From contig JAKZZE010000004.1 in assembly GCA_024220505.1 (NCBI GenBank), positions 806,001-870,000 on the forward strand: DNA of 64,000 bases, read 5' to 3'. A program made the position numbers and the translations under genes. Below the pieces are notes generated by a model. The model did not search any database. It was not told the DNA's origin and saw nothing but the letters and a program-made list of their open reading frames with translations. This stretch comes from Rhizopus arrhizus. Its lineage: Eukaryota; Mucoromycota; Mucoromycetes; Mucorales; Rhizopodaceae. Below, piece by piece: positions 33,970 through 46,971 of the stretch (position 1 is its first letter; the number at the start of each line of letters is the position of its first letter).

Positions 33970-36221
33970 ATGAGCTTTGATAATAACGTAGCCACAAAGT
34001 TTCCTAACCTCGCTCCTAAAGGTCCTTCTGGTGAATTATTTTTAGCCAATGAAAGAGCAAAGGCCTCCTTTGATGTTGAAGAGCTCTCTAAATTCATGTA
34101 TACAGAAGGACAACTTCAAAAAATTAACAAAGTGCTTCAGGTGTTGGAGTCTGATCCTGCTTTTGATAAGACAAATCGTTATTATGAAAGTCGTGAAGAT
34201 AAGATAACTACTTCTTTATGGAAGGATAGACGTTTGATTGAAGTAGCAAAGTAAAATAATAATGAAATAATAATATCCTATTGCTATATTAAAGAAATAT
34301 TTTTAATTCAGGGAACAAAACTGGGATGCAAGAGATTTTCAAATTGCCAATCTTTTATTTGATCAATCTTCACCTTTTACACTCCATTACAATATGTTTA
34401 TCCCTACTTTACAGACTCAAACAACGGATGAACAAAAGAAATTATTCCTTGAACCTGCACTGAAGCATGAAATCATAGGTTGCTATGCTCAGACTGAAGT
34501 AAGAGTAAATAAACAAAGATTTGCATATGATATTTATAATTCCTATAGCTTGGTCACGGGTCTAACGTTCAGGGGCTTGAAACTACTGCCACTTATATCC
34601 CTGAAACACAAGAATTCGAACTTCATTCCCCTACACTCACTTCTTCAAAATGGTGGATTGGTGGACTTGGCAAGGCTGCTACTCATGCAATTGTCATGGC
34701 CCGCTTGATTACAGGTGGTAAAGACCTTGGTCCCCATCCTTTTTGTGTTCACATCCGTAGTTTAGAGGATCATCGTCCTCTAAAAGGAATCACTGTTGGT
34801 GATATTGGTCCCAAATTTGGATTCAACTCTGTTGATAATGGTTTCATCATGTTTGACCACTATCGCATTCCGCATGTTAGCTTCTTGGCTAAATACTCTC
34901 AAATAAACAAAAGTACTGGTGAATACATCAAACCCCCAAATGCAAAGCTATCCTATGGAACTATGGTTTACGTTCGAGCAAACCTGATCATGAACGTTCA
35001 TTTTGCACTAGCCAAGGCTACAACCATCGCCGTTCGTTATTCAGCAGTACGACAACAATTTGTTGATGCGTCTAATCCTCGTAAATGGGACAACAAGATA
35101 ATTGAGACGCCCGTTTTGGATTATACTATGCAGCAGTACCGTTTACTTCCTACGGTTGCATCAGCCTATGCTTGTTTCTTTACTGGTCGCGAAATGCTTC
35201 GTCTTTACAATTTAAATCAGAAAGCTATGCAGCAAGGCAATTTCAGTATCTTGGCTGATTTGCATGCTAGTTCTTCTGGTCTTAAAAGCTTAACAACAAC
35301 CATGGCTAGTGATGCTATTGAAGACTGTCGACGTGCTTGTGGTGGTCATGGATATAGTTTGTTTTCTGGTTTGGGTCAATTCTACCAAGACTACCTTCCT
35401 AATGTTACCGTAAGTTTTCATCTATCGGCTACAAAGACCAGTTAATAATATATTTCATATAGTGGGAAGGTGATAATTATATTTTGACTCAACAAACTGC
35501 ACGCCATTTGCTTAAAACTTTCCGAAATGTGGTTGCAGGCAAGGCCGAAGTATCCGAATATAACCAAACTGTGACTTATTTGACTCAATTTATGCAAAAT
35601 CCAAAGGCTAAATGTCCTGCAACTAAGCCCAGTGACTTTTTGAATCCAGAAATGATATTATCCGCCTTTGGCTTCCGTGCTGCTTATGGTATTGCTCAAG
35701 TTGCTGAACAATTAGATCGCCATGGTCGCAGCTGGAACTCAATGTTGGTGGAGATCAATAGAATTTCTAGGGCACACTGTCAATTCATTTTGGTCCGTAA
35801 CTTTATTGTCACTTTACAAAATGATCCTCAGCTTTCAGGCCCTCAAAAGAAGCCCATTGTGCATGTTCTTCGTTTACTAGCTTGTTTATTTGCTCTTACT
35901 ACAATGGAAAAAGAACTTTCTGAGTTCTTGGTAGCTGGTTATCTCTCTTCTGAACAAAGTCAGATGTTGAAGCAGCAAGTGATTGAATTGCTGGACAAAG
36001 TCAGACCTGAGGCTGTCTCTCTTGTTGATGCCTTTGCTTTACCTGACTACTTTTTGCACTCTGCATTAGGTCGATATGACGGTAGAGTGTATGAATCTAT
36101 GACAGAAATGGCAGAGAGAGAACCACTAAACCATACTTTGGTGGTTGATGGGTACAAGGAATGCATTCAGCCTTTTGTTAAGAAGATCCGCAATACCAAC
36201 ACTGAAACTGCTAAATTATAG
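33970..36221 (+). CDS. Peroxisomal acyl-CoA oxidase
   Basis: FAD-dependent first enzyme of peroxisomal beta-oxidation (acyl-CoA to trans-2-enoyl-CoA plus H2O2). Four exons 33970-34250, 34312-34498, 34549-35409, 35463-36221 give 695 residues, normal for the family. Landmarks: IIGCYAQTE/LGHGSNVQGLETTA (acyl-CoA oxidase central domain), SSKWWIGGLGKAATHAIVMA, RRACGGHGYSLFSGL with the WEGDNYILTQQTARHLLK block containing the catalytic Glu region, and C-terminal ACOX helices. The last residues are AKL, a type-1 peroxisomal targeting signal variant. All junction phases agree. No lesions. Likely induced by fatty acids, but no regulatory element is evident. Confidence 0.95.
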
Positions 36222-37539
36222 ACTATATATAAAACTCTCCTTTATTATAAATAAAACAGAACTCTTTGCATATCACAGGTTATGCATATACTGAATCTTT
36301 AATTAGCTTTTTTATTTGCGCACATTATATTTGCACTCCTTAAATCATAAATAGATCAACAATCTAAGCCTTATTTAGTGAACACAAATAGGAAGGATGA
36401 ATCTCATGATCAAAGAAAATACCTCAATTCGTTTTACAAATCAAGAACGTTTTGGTAGTGTGTATGTTCAGCCATTTCAAAAAGTAAAATTGCAGTTTTA
36501 TCAATTGATATCGTGCAAAAAAATCTTTGTGTCCAAAAATAATGCCATTTGATTCAAAAATAAAGTCGTGTTCACATTTAGTGAACTTTGTTTATTTTTA
36601 TATAAATGAAGCAACAGATCTTTGTTATTTTCTTTATTTTTCTTGTTTAAAATTTATTTTAAAAGCAATGGATGAGCGCCGATGACAAGTTTGGTAAATC
36701 AGCGAGACATGGTAATTCACGAGGTTCATACATGTAGATACTCAAATCACATCACCGCCACAATTCCAAAGATTACCGAAACAATGCGCTCAACATGACA
36801 AGGTAACCGGAGACATAATAATGATCTTTGGTTACGCAAGAAAATCTCCTAGCAGAAAAGATACAGCAACAATAAAAAATAATCTCACTTCAAAAATGGC
36901 CGATAAGCTATACCAACATGGATTGGCTTCAAATATATCTATCTTGCGCAGATATAACGCTTTTGACGCGTTGATAGACCGTGACAAAAAGAAGGGGAAA
37001 AAAACCTTCTGAACCAATTTGAAAACGTCAATGGAACCATGCAAAATATTATCAAGTACTTAAAGCAAATTTCCAAAAGGCTCGTCTTATCATTATTGAC
37101 TATGCGGGATTGTCAAGCGAATTTGGTAATGTTCAAGCTTTTTTGTTTTTTTCATTGAACTAAAATAAATCAACGATTGAACGACGAAATAAAAGGCCCC
37201 AACTTCCTGAGGTAATGGCATCATAATGGTGACACCTATACACCTAAGATACGAGGGATTCATGAGATGTTATATTTAAAGGACAAGGTCAAGAGTTAGA
37301 TTAATTTATCCCCAAGTTCTTAATTCATATTCTGTAAGATTTTTTTTCTACTCATCACTTTCTTCAGAAAAGAGACAAGTTCCGATGCGCCTAAAACTGG
37401 CTTCCTACATTTTACAATCTTTCTTTGTTGAGACACTTGCCAAAGCATTTAGTAGAATGATAAATAAAATCTTTGAAGTCATTAAAATGTAAGCTATCAT
37501 AGGCTTCGCTGACTCTAGTCATCATTGTCTCATTTTCCA
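36222..37539. other. Intergenic with possible repeat remnants
   Basis: Mostly AT-rich. The frame at 36821-37012 (IFGYARKSPSRKDTATIKNN, then RRYNAFDALIDRDKKKGKK) looks protein-like and may be a remnant of a repeated fungal protein, but it has no identifiable domain and neighbouring frames are broken. Confidence 0.35.
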
Positions 37540-38390
37540 AAAACTTACTGTGCTTAAATTTGCTCTTTGACAACTGACCAGAACTACTCAATTGGGTTTA
37601 GCTCGAGGGAATACGGGAAAGGTATACATATCGACATCCTCGAGAGTGAATATACTTTCCTATATCAGTTGAGCTATGGATAGGAACATTACCTGTGACA
37701 AAATAATGTTCCTTTATTTCTGAATACTTATCTATTTCGTCAAGAGTGATCTTTAAAAGCCCAAATAATACATTGTCACTGTTCCTGTGCTGTAAGCTTC
37801 AGTCTCATGTCCAAATCTTCTCTTCTTGATATAATTTGGAACTCTTGAACCAATATTGATGAAGTCAGTTGCGGATATTGTACCTAAAATCAATGTTGTG
37901 TTCGCTTTAGTTGTACGTGCTGTAACTTGCAGGAGTTCCCTTCTTTGACCAAGCCATACTTCGTTTCAAGTTGATATGAAAAGCTGATTCATCAAGAAAA
38001 ATGTAATTGGTTGTAAAGTCCAAGTCAGTTTGTTACCACTTTTGGACCCAATTGTACCTTTGCTAAATTTTTTTCCTCATTGTTCCTTTCCACAGGATGG
38101 AATTGTGCATACTTAATTGATAGACTACACTGAATTATCATAAAGTCATAAATGGTACTTTGTGGAACATTGTGGCCTGAGAAAGTTTGCATTGAATATT
38201 CTATTACTTCAGTTAAAACGGCAAAAGGATTCTCGTCAGTGTAATTTAAAAGAAACTGCTTAAGCTCCTCCTCAAAAATACGATGACCTGCTTTTATCCC
38301 AGTGGTCGCTCTAAGCCCTGTCTTCTTCACTCTAAGCAATTTCTGACCAAGGTTCATTCTATTCATTGCATCCATCTGCACCGTCAACTT
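37540..38390 (-). pseudogene. Third decayed mariner/IS630-type transposase
   Basis: N-terminal region GHRIFEEELKQFLLNYTDEN, then QSTIYDFMIIQCSLSIKYAQ and FHPVERNNEEKN. After frame breaks come FLDESAFHINLKRS (first Asp), HYFVTGNVPIH where family members have a second Asp and Ala, and YSLELNPIE-stop-FW, where a Gln codon has become TAG. Several changes are C-to-T type in the coding strand. The element is inactive. Confidence 0.75.
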
Positions 38391-39094
38391 CAGTTATCTG
38401 AAGCCGTACCAGGCCCATTGTCCTTCCTTTTAAACACACTGCCTACTCGAAAACAACGCTCCCCTCAAACTGTCCTCCCCTGAGCTCTTCGATGGTCCCT
38501 AATCTGTATCATCCTTTATGAATTAGACTACCCCAACATGCAAAGGTTCAGCCTGTACCGCTGCCTCAACTAGGGCAAAAGCCTCTCGATTGGCTCCCCT
38601 CCTCTCCACACTAGTGTTTCTAGCACTTACACTCATCTCCCTTCCTTCCCTATCATTTTTACCCTAGACCTCATAAACGGGCCTTTTAGCTTCCATTCCT
38701 TCTTCTGATCTGCCTCGGGTAAAAACGATGTATAATTGGACATTATGCGTTTAATTGAAGTTTAAAGCAGGTATAAATAAAATTCTTATTCAAACGTGAA
38801 GTTCTAAAAAGGGGAAACGTGCAAATTTTAAACATCCGACATAAAAACATTTATGAACCAAGTATAAAAAATAGGTTGATCTTTTGTATAATCCCAGGTT
38901 GATTGATAAGATTAATTCTGCTTGTTATATACTGTCTAAATGCTTCATTAATCAGTTCATTAGCTAGATTTCCTAAATAAAGTACTCTGGAAAAGTGATG
39001 CGCGAATATAGAGACTCCGCTCTAATAAGGTTTCTGTCAAAAAGGGGAAAACTCATTGAGTAATAAATTTTTTCTTTTCGCGTTATAGATTCAA
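38391..39094. other. Intergenic, with a C/T-rich stretch
   Basis: 38391-38730 is markedly richer in C and T than the surroundings and carries no supported ORF; it may be the remaining part of the transposon. 38731-39094 is the AT-rich upstream region of CCT8, with TTATAG just before the start that could end a leader intron. Confidence 0.4.
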
Positions 39095-40943
39095 ATGGCA
39101 TTACGAGTACCTAAAGGAACCCTTCCTCAGTTATTTAAAGATGGATATAAAGTAAGAAAGAGTGACTCTTTTCTTTTATGAAAGTGGAAGAATAGTTAAA
39201 TTTGTTAAATTCAGTAATCTTTATGGAATTTTCCATCTAGTTTCAACAAGGTGTAGAAGAAGCTGTTCTTCGCAATATTGAAGCCACTCATGAGCTTTCT
39301 GAAGTCGTTAGAACTTCCATGGGCCCTAACGGTAGCTTTTAATTTAATGTACTAGTGTATCCAATCTTATATGCTTATTAGGTCGCAATAAGATGATCAT
39401 CAACCATTTAGAAAAGCTCTTTGTCACAAATGATGCTGCCACAATTATTCGTGAACTTGATGTTGTTCATCCTGCAGCTAAACTCTTAGTCATGGCCTCT
39501 CAACAACAAGAAAGCGAACTAGGAGATAACACCAATTTAATCATTGTTCTCGCTGGTGAGCTTTTAACAAAAGCTGGTGACCTCTTAAGGCTTGGCCTTC
39601 ACCCTTCTGAAGTGATTCAAGGTTATGAATTGGCTAGGGACCGCGCCTTATCTATTATTGAAGGTAATATACAATAATATAATTTTACTTGTAAGCTAAT
39701 ATTCATGTTTTTTTATTTAGATTTATCTGTCGATAAAGTTGAATCACTTACTAACCGTGATGAACTTTTGAAGATTGTAAAGGCGAGTGTTTCTTCAAAG
39801 CAATACGGTTATGAGGAGTTTTTGGGAGATTTAGTCACAGAAGCTGCTTTAAACATTATGCCAAAGAATCCTAAAGATTTCAACGTCGACAATGTTCGAG
39901 TGGTAAAAGTAATGGGCTCTAGTATTCACGAGTCTCGAGTTGTTCGTGGTATGGTTTTTGGTCGTGAGCCTGAAGGAATTATTCAAAATGTTAAGAATGC
40001 AAAAGTTGCTGTATTCACTTGTCCTTTGGATATTTCACAAACAGAAACAAAAGGAACAGTTTTGATTCACAATGCACAGGAAATGCTGAGTTTCAGCAAA
40101 GATGAAGAGCAGCAAGTTGAAGGTATCTTTAAGGAACTTGCAGAAGCGGGCGTCAAAGTTGTTGTTACTGGTAATGGTATTGGTGAACTTGCTCTTCACT
40201 ATTTGAACAGATATAACATCATGGCTGTTAAAGTCCTTTCTAAGTTTGATTTGCGTCGACTTTGTCGTGTTATTGGTGCCACTGCGCTTGCTCGTTTAGG
40301 GACGCCAATGGCTGAAGAAATGGGTGAATGTGATATAGTTGAGACTGTCGAAATAGGCTCTGATCGTGTTACTGTCTTCCGTCAAGAGGAATCAGATAAA
40401 TCTCGCACAACTACTATTGTAATTCGTGGTGCCACACAAAATCACATGGATGATATTGAACGTGCTATTGATGATGGTGTCAATATGATTAAAGCCGCTA
40501 CTAAAAATCCTCTTTTGTTGCCCGGAGCTGGTGCTGTTGAAATGGAACTCAATAAGCGTCTTCAACAAGTGGCTGCTAAAACACCTGGATTAAACCAACA
40601 TGCCATTAAGAAATTTGCTGAATCTTTAGAAGTTATTCCTCGTACTTTATGTGAAAATGCTGGCATGGACGCCACTGCAGTTCTTTCTCGTTTATATGCT
40701 GCTCACTATCAAGAAGGTGACATGGGTTTGAGTGTTGGTGTTGATGTTGAGAATGAAAATGATGGTACATTGGATGCATCTAAAGCAAATATCTATGATA
40801 GTCTTGCTTCAAAACACAATGCTATTAAGTTAGCAACTGACACAGCGATCACTATCCTCCGTGTAGATCAAATTATCATGTCTAAACCAGCTGGTGGACC
40901 AAAACCTCCTAAGAAGGAGGGCCACTGGGATGCAGACGATTAA
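39095..40943 (+). CDS. CCT8: T-complex protein 1 subunit theta (CCT8)
   Basis: Subunit of the cytosolic TRiC/CCT chaperonin that folds actin, tubulin and WD40 proteins with ATP. Exons 39095-39151, 39241-39331, 39382-39663 and 39721-40943 give 550 residues, the family length. Theta-specific start LRVPKGTLPQLFKDGYK, phosphate-binding VVRTSMGPNGRNKMIINHLE, equatorial LFVTNDAATIIRELDVVHPA, apical/intermediate blocks, and C-terminal ATP contact NAGMDATAVLSRLYAAH and ATDTAITILRVDQIIMSKPA. The usual GDGTN hydrolysis motif reads GDNTN here (Asp kept, Gly to Asn). No lesions. Confidence 0.95.
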
Positions 40944-41766
40944 TTGAATTTGTTGAATAAATATATATAATTGTAGAGGTGAATAAAGGAATTATAAGAA
41001 TCTAGCTAGACAAGCAGATTACTCATATATTAATGAGAGGACAAACTGTTATATTTGTTGATGGATGATTGAGCTGTACACACATAATCAATAATATTCT
41101 AGCAATATTTGAATGAGCCAGAACTGAATTTTTCTTTTTTTCAATTGATTTGCGTATTAGAATTTTTTCGTACATTTTTGAATAGAAAATCTTATTTGCA
41201 TTAAGTCTTAAATGGGCATACGGTGTCATTACACCTTGATTGCCTGACCAATTCAATTTAAAAATGAAGAGCTAAAAAAATCTTTCAAGATATAACTTGC
41301 CCAAAAGCATATTGTTTGATTAAAAATTTAACAACGAAATTATAACTATAGATTTTTTTTAGCAGACTCCATACGCTTCATACACATTTGTACATCATAC
41401 CATTACCAAAATTTATGTTACTTGTGGATTCGAGCAACTGAAAAAATTAGCACACTTACTCACGAACGTGATTAGTGCATGATTAGAATGCAAACAAAGG
41501 TCGTAAAATGAAATGTAAAACGGAAATCTACGCTTTATCTCATGGAAATATTCGAAACAAGTTTTTATAAATGAATGTGGGTATCACAACATTATCTATT
41601 TTATTTCGATTTACATTAAGAGATCTGCATAGAACAATGATATTAGGATTATAGATTTAACCTTTTTCATTGTTATTCCAAACATATTCTGTAATTCTCA
41701 AGAATAACTAAAGAGTGCAAGTATAGCAGATTTCACATTTTATTAGTAAATATTGATAGTAATTTA
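40944..41766. other. Convergent intergenic region
   Basis: 3' regions of CCT8 and the sterol glucosyltransferase. AT-rich, AATAAA-like signals near 40957-40962 and 40982. No gene seen. Confidence 0.5.
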
Positions 41767-44700
41767 TTAATCTTCTGTATCATCGTCACTAAGTATTGTT
41801 TGATTATTATTCTTCTTTTCTTCGCACCTTAACTGTTTAGCATATTCGATGTCTCTGTAAATGCATTCTACAGCAGCTCTTGTGCCATTTTCCTGTTATA
41901 TAATGTCAATAATAATCCCAGTATATTTTGCTATATTAATGCCTGTACCTTTCGAATTGTTTCACCAATTACTTGAGCCTTTGCTATCATTGTCCCATTT
42001 TGTGTAATTGTCTTTAGCGCTTCTGTCAAAGAATTTTTTGTCAACTTGGTAATACAGATACCAATCTGAAGTTCTTCTACACGTTGGCCCCAAAAGCGTT
42101 GGTCACCAAAGAATGGCTTAATGATCGTTGGCAATCCTGCTCTCAACCCAGCAGCCGTTGTGCCAGCACCGCCATGGTGTACAACACCTTGTATTTTTTC
42201 AAATAACCAATCGTGGGGTACTGATTCGCAGTGATAGATTGTGCCAGTGTGTTGGTCTAAGAGAGAGCTACTGTCATCATCTTTATGCCGATTAGACCAT
42301 CCTTTACAAATAATAGCTCGTACGTTGGATTTCAAAACCGCATGAACAATAGTACGTGTTGTTTCTCCAGGATCAGGTACAATGATAGATCCAAACCCAA
42401 TGTAGACAATAGGTCGTGTATCTTTACAAGCCAAGAATTCAACCATGTCACTGGGCGGTGTCCATTCTTTTGAGTTTTCCAAAAACCAGTAACCAGTGCA
42501 ATGAATATAGTCTGGCCAGTCTTTTGGAGGATGAATAACAGAGGAGCTGAATGAATAGAGATAAGGCACCTTATCCAATCGAAGTCTATCTAAGGTCGTA
42601 GAAGGTAATTGAAGCGTATTTCGTCGGAATCGGTTCACGTAACGAGCTGTGCCCACCCAAAGAGCCATATCGATCATGACATAGGTCATGTCATTATAAA
42701 TACGTCCACCTGCTGTAGACTGAAAGGCAAACGGATGAGGGAACTTGCCTGTGCGACTGAATGGAAATGGCATGCTGCGAAAGTAAGGTATTTCTTTTTT
42801 ACAGCAAAAACAAATTAGCCTTCATTCACGCAAAAGTATCATGACTTTACATACCTAATTTTTCAGCAATATGTACCCCCACCATAGCACTTGGGCTTTC
42901 AATCAGTACATCAGTCCCTTGACATGCTTCATAAGAGGACATTAATAAATTTTCAAACCAGCTATAAAACTAAAAATGAAACAGACAAATTATATTTCTT
43001 GACAAAAAATAATGCTAATAAAGTACAAACTTACAAATTTGGTCCCATCTCTAATGAATGACACAGATAAAAAGCTATTGTCAATACAAAGTTTCTAAAT
43101 ACATCACAATAGAAGTTAGACAAGAACAGTGTGAGCCTAGATGAATATAACTAGCTCATACCATTAAATCCCCTGGATCGCCTCCGATTGACCTAAACTC
43201 TAGACCATACCCTTCCACCCATCCCTGGTATTCAGGATGTGTTGCAATACGGCACGTATGACCATCTTTCTTTAACTCTTTACACAATGCAAGATAAGGC
43301 TGAACATCACCACGTGAACCAATCGTCAAACATGTAATATGCAGCGGTCGATCAGGCGTCTTTTTTGAAGAATTTGTATAGTTGGAAGAAGGTGAAAGCA
43401 AAGGGGGACCGTCTAGATTCCATTAATATGTGAAAGGATACATCATAATAAGGCATTCTTACTATATTCGTCTGGAAGGTTAATGGGATGAGGCCCATCA
43501 ATATCATCATCCCATCTTATAAAAGATTCCTTTGATAAAATAGAACTAGTAAAAGCCATAAACAAAGGAACGTATGGACATGGTGCAACTTTGCGTACAT
43601 ACCTTACATCAATGGTCTCGTTTGATTTTAGCTGGCATACATAGTAGCATTGATCTCGTAATTCTATCGATGAAAAGTCAAAGTATAGCTATGTACCTAT
43701 GATGTGAATAAATAGCAATTTTTGCTTCTATGCTTTTTATTATACCACATCTGTTATATCCTTGACTGTCATTGTCAAACCACAAAGAAGGTAATGGCTT
43801 TTTGTTTTGGTCTTGTTTATTTGAAGTACATCAGACCATGGTATAATGAGTTTTTGTTTGCCAACTGCGACCTTTGCTTGAAAACATAAATGCTGGTTTG
43901 TAATGTACATCTTTCCATGATGTGGAAGAGTGCGCCAAACGGAGCATTTAAAAACTAAAAACCAAAGTTTAAGCCTTTCCTAACTGAAGCAACTACTAGA
44001 CTTCAAGCCATACCTGCTTCCACATTTTCAATGTTAAGTAACATAGGAAATTGATGATTCAAATGTCCATTTATTTCTGCTTGCTCTTTTTCCCACTCAT
44101 CTTGCGACTTTTCTTGTTTTATGCTCACATTGTATTTTTTTGATAACGAATCAGCCAAGGATGAACTAAGCCATGCTTCATTTGTTTGAAGATAATCACT
44201 TATAAAGTTCCAAGGTCTGTTTATATTTAAAAGTAAAGATGAACCTAGACTTGGTTCACCTGAATGTCTTAGTTTTCTTACAAAACGTCTTGAAACAGTA
44301 TCAACACTCAAAAGATCTTGCGACCAACTAAGTCTATTGTATAGATAGCTAGGTGTTATATAGTGTCGAAGTGCACTTAGTGAACTGCTACGACGATGCC
44401 TAGTTGTTGTCAGAGCCTTGGAAGATTGATCACCAGATGCTTGACTAGAGCTGTCATGGTCGCTTTCGTCATTTTGATGGTGATTTATGAATCTGTTCAT
44501 AAATATGGCAGGAAAGGCAGCGGGGGAAATATTGTTTATAAGACCATCAAGACTAAAGAATGAACTGGAGGTAACAGAAGTTTCTTGTCGACGATCTGAG
44601 GTTTCCATATTAGGGACTTGTTTCCACACGTCCATAATACAATTGTAAGCAGCGTTGATATCCTGAAAGAAAGCAAAATAATACTGATTCCTAATGTTCA

Positions 44701-45687
44701 TTATCTTTGTTGAACATGCTTATATAGAGCTTACATCGTTTACATCTTCTGAATTATTACCACCCGCAATCCTAACTTTAATATTCTCAGCAAATTGAAA
44801 AACCAAAGGCTTATCAACTGCTATTATCTTGTTCAAGGGCAATACGATACGCATATGATTTCCTGTATGTTGGGCAAGAAATACACCCTTTCTCAGCTCG
44901 TCCAGCCACTCTTTATATGATACTTGTGAGTCCGCTATCAACAAAATTCGTTCACTGTCTGTGCGTAGTCGAATGCCAAATTTTTTTGTTTTGCATGGCT
45001 CGAGGTGAACAACATTGACAAGGTCTATACTGTTTAAAGGTAGATATTTGGACTCAGTTGATTCATACCATGACAAAACATGACCTGAGAGTTCAAAATA
45101 GTAACGAAAGCTACGGGGGGAGCTGACATGGTTCTTTTTTGTTAAATATCCTGTTTTATGTGGTCCTCTCTATTTATGATGGTTAATATAATTCCAATAT
45201 GCATATACCATTTTATACCTTTTGTCTCGGTAGAGTAGCGTAAAAGCAAACATGTTGGTTGGTGATATATACCCAACCAGGTAAAGTGACAGTACCGATT
45301 ATATAACAAGAAAAACCTATTTTGTCACAATTCAATTTATGCATACTCTTAAATTTTTTTTTTTTTTTTCAATCTCTCTTTACTGTTTACTAGTTTATCC
45401 ACTGATGGTAATTCAAAAAGAGTCTTTATTCTCTCTTCAACACATAAGTCTGTATCGCTTATTTCGTCTGTATCACTCTCATTCAAAAATTCTGTAGAGT
45501 TATCTGTTACATTGGTATTGCCTTCTTATGCATATTTTATTAGAAAATGCATGTTAAAAATACAATTATTATTTCAGTTACTGTCGATAGGTATATCAGT
45601 CTAAAAATATTATATTGAGCTTAGTTATATTCTTAAGCATCATTTGTCATGTATTCTTACATTGTCTATATTTTTTACATTCGACAT
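41767..45687 (-). CDS. Sterol 3-beta-glucosyltransferase (ATG26/UGT51 type)
   Basis: GRAM-PH-GRAM-glycosyltransferase architecture, transferring glucose from UDP-glucose to ergosterol at membranes; in some fungi needed for pexophagy. Start at 45687 (MSNVKNIDN). Small exons lead to [18 protein letters not shown] and the GRAM block [22 protein letters not shown] follows ([33 protein letters not shown]), then a Ser-rich spacer with bHLH-free disorder, second GRAM segments, and the GT1 domain: [51 protein letters not shown] and the UDP-binding signature [20 protein letters not shown]. The last intron ends at 41893; stop at 41767-41769 after an acidic tail. At least ten short introns; exact boundaries between 43.4 and 44.0 kb not resolved. 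Confidence 0.9.
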
Positions 45688-46775
45688 GTTAAATAAGGGG
45701 AAGAAAAAAAAAAAAAAAGACCTGTATTAAAAATCACTTTTATTAGCTTGCCGAGATATTTCCAAGAATATGTAAAAAGCCAATAGGATTCAAGTACCCG
45801 GATTGACAACAGAAACACAAAATACATTGTGTTCTTGGTCCCACCATGTCAAAAACCAATTACTTTCTCAATAACAAGAAACTCATATCACAACCATTCA
45901 TATGAAAAGGGATAAATATTTGAGTTGGTTTGAAAAAGGAAATAAAGTGAATTACTCTTTTTTTCTTTTATATATTTAATTGCAAATGTAAAATTTGTAG
46001 TAGATAAAATACTGTTGCAATCATAAGAGAATATAAGTTCTTTTTATGTAAGTATTTATTGTATTGAATAAGTGATATGTTATAAATAATGTTTAAATGT
46101 CATGCAACTGTTTGAATAAGTTGATATATGAAAATGCAAATATGTAACATATAGTCAAACTCATATACACATATTGATGTTTACATTGTGAACAGCATAT
46201 AAACTTTGGATACTCATCACAAACTAAAGCATGATATATTTTGATCTTACTAAATTCTTTGTGTTGTACTCCAAAGATAATCATATATATTTTGGGTCCT
46301 ATTGAATCCTTAATTTTTATTATTATCGTTTTTGTGAAAACACAAACAATCTATTATCGTGGTCTTCGTTATGGCCTTCCTAAACAGTTAGGTCATAAGC
46401 AAGTACTCCTACTCTATATTCATCAGCATCAATAATTGAAACCATACATCAAGAACCTTATAAGCTGTCAAGTATCCATTTGAAACTTTTTTGAACTGTA
46501 TTAAATTAGCCGGACAGTTAAAAAATGTCCGGAGGACGCTTTTCTAATTTTCTGCGAAATAATTACCAATCGTCTATAATTTTATAAGAACCACATCACA
46601 AACAATAGATATATTAATTCTCTCATGCCATCCATCTTTCAAAATATAGTATAAAAATATGCAAAACCTAACAATTCGAAAGATATATATCAAGCGAGAA
46701 AGAAGCAAAAAATTCGTTTGAATGTTTATCCGGATCATTTTAATCTATAAGAATTACTGAAACACAAATCATAAG
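45688..46775. other. Intergenic
   Basis: AT-rich region upstream of the sterol glucosyltransferase and tRNA-Tyr. ORFs are short and motif-free. No other feature supported. Confidence 0.5.
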
Positions 46776-46858
46776 CCGGCCTTAGCTCAGTTGGTAGAGC
46801 GGAAGACTGTAGTTCAGCTGTCATCTTTAGGTCACTAGTTCGAATCTGGTAGGCCGGA
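46776..46858 (+). tRNA. tRNA-Tyr (anticodon GTA) with 10-nt intron
   Basis: A 7-bp acceptor stem (CCGGCCT / AGGCCGG) with discriminator A at 46858, D-arm TTAGCTCAGTTGGTAGAGC, and anticodon stem GAAGA/TCTTT. The anticodon GTA is at 46809-46811. A 10-nt intron TTCAGCTGTC (46813-46822) follows base 37, the canonical position. The T-arm is CTAGTTCGAATCTGG. Mature length is 73 nt before CCA addition. Confidence 0.95.
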
Positions 46859-46971
46859 ATTTCTTTTTGCCAAATCGTCTGCTGCTTGTTGTAGCTATGA
46901 TTATGAAGACATGAACTCCGAAACTTCCTCCAAGCTTTAATTTTTGACGTTTTGTAAATCACTTTACAAAT

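Noticed and set aside
36821..37044. ORFs on both strands near 36.9 kb
   Set aside because: Possible repeat remnant but too short and broken to call a gene.
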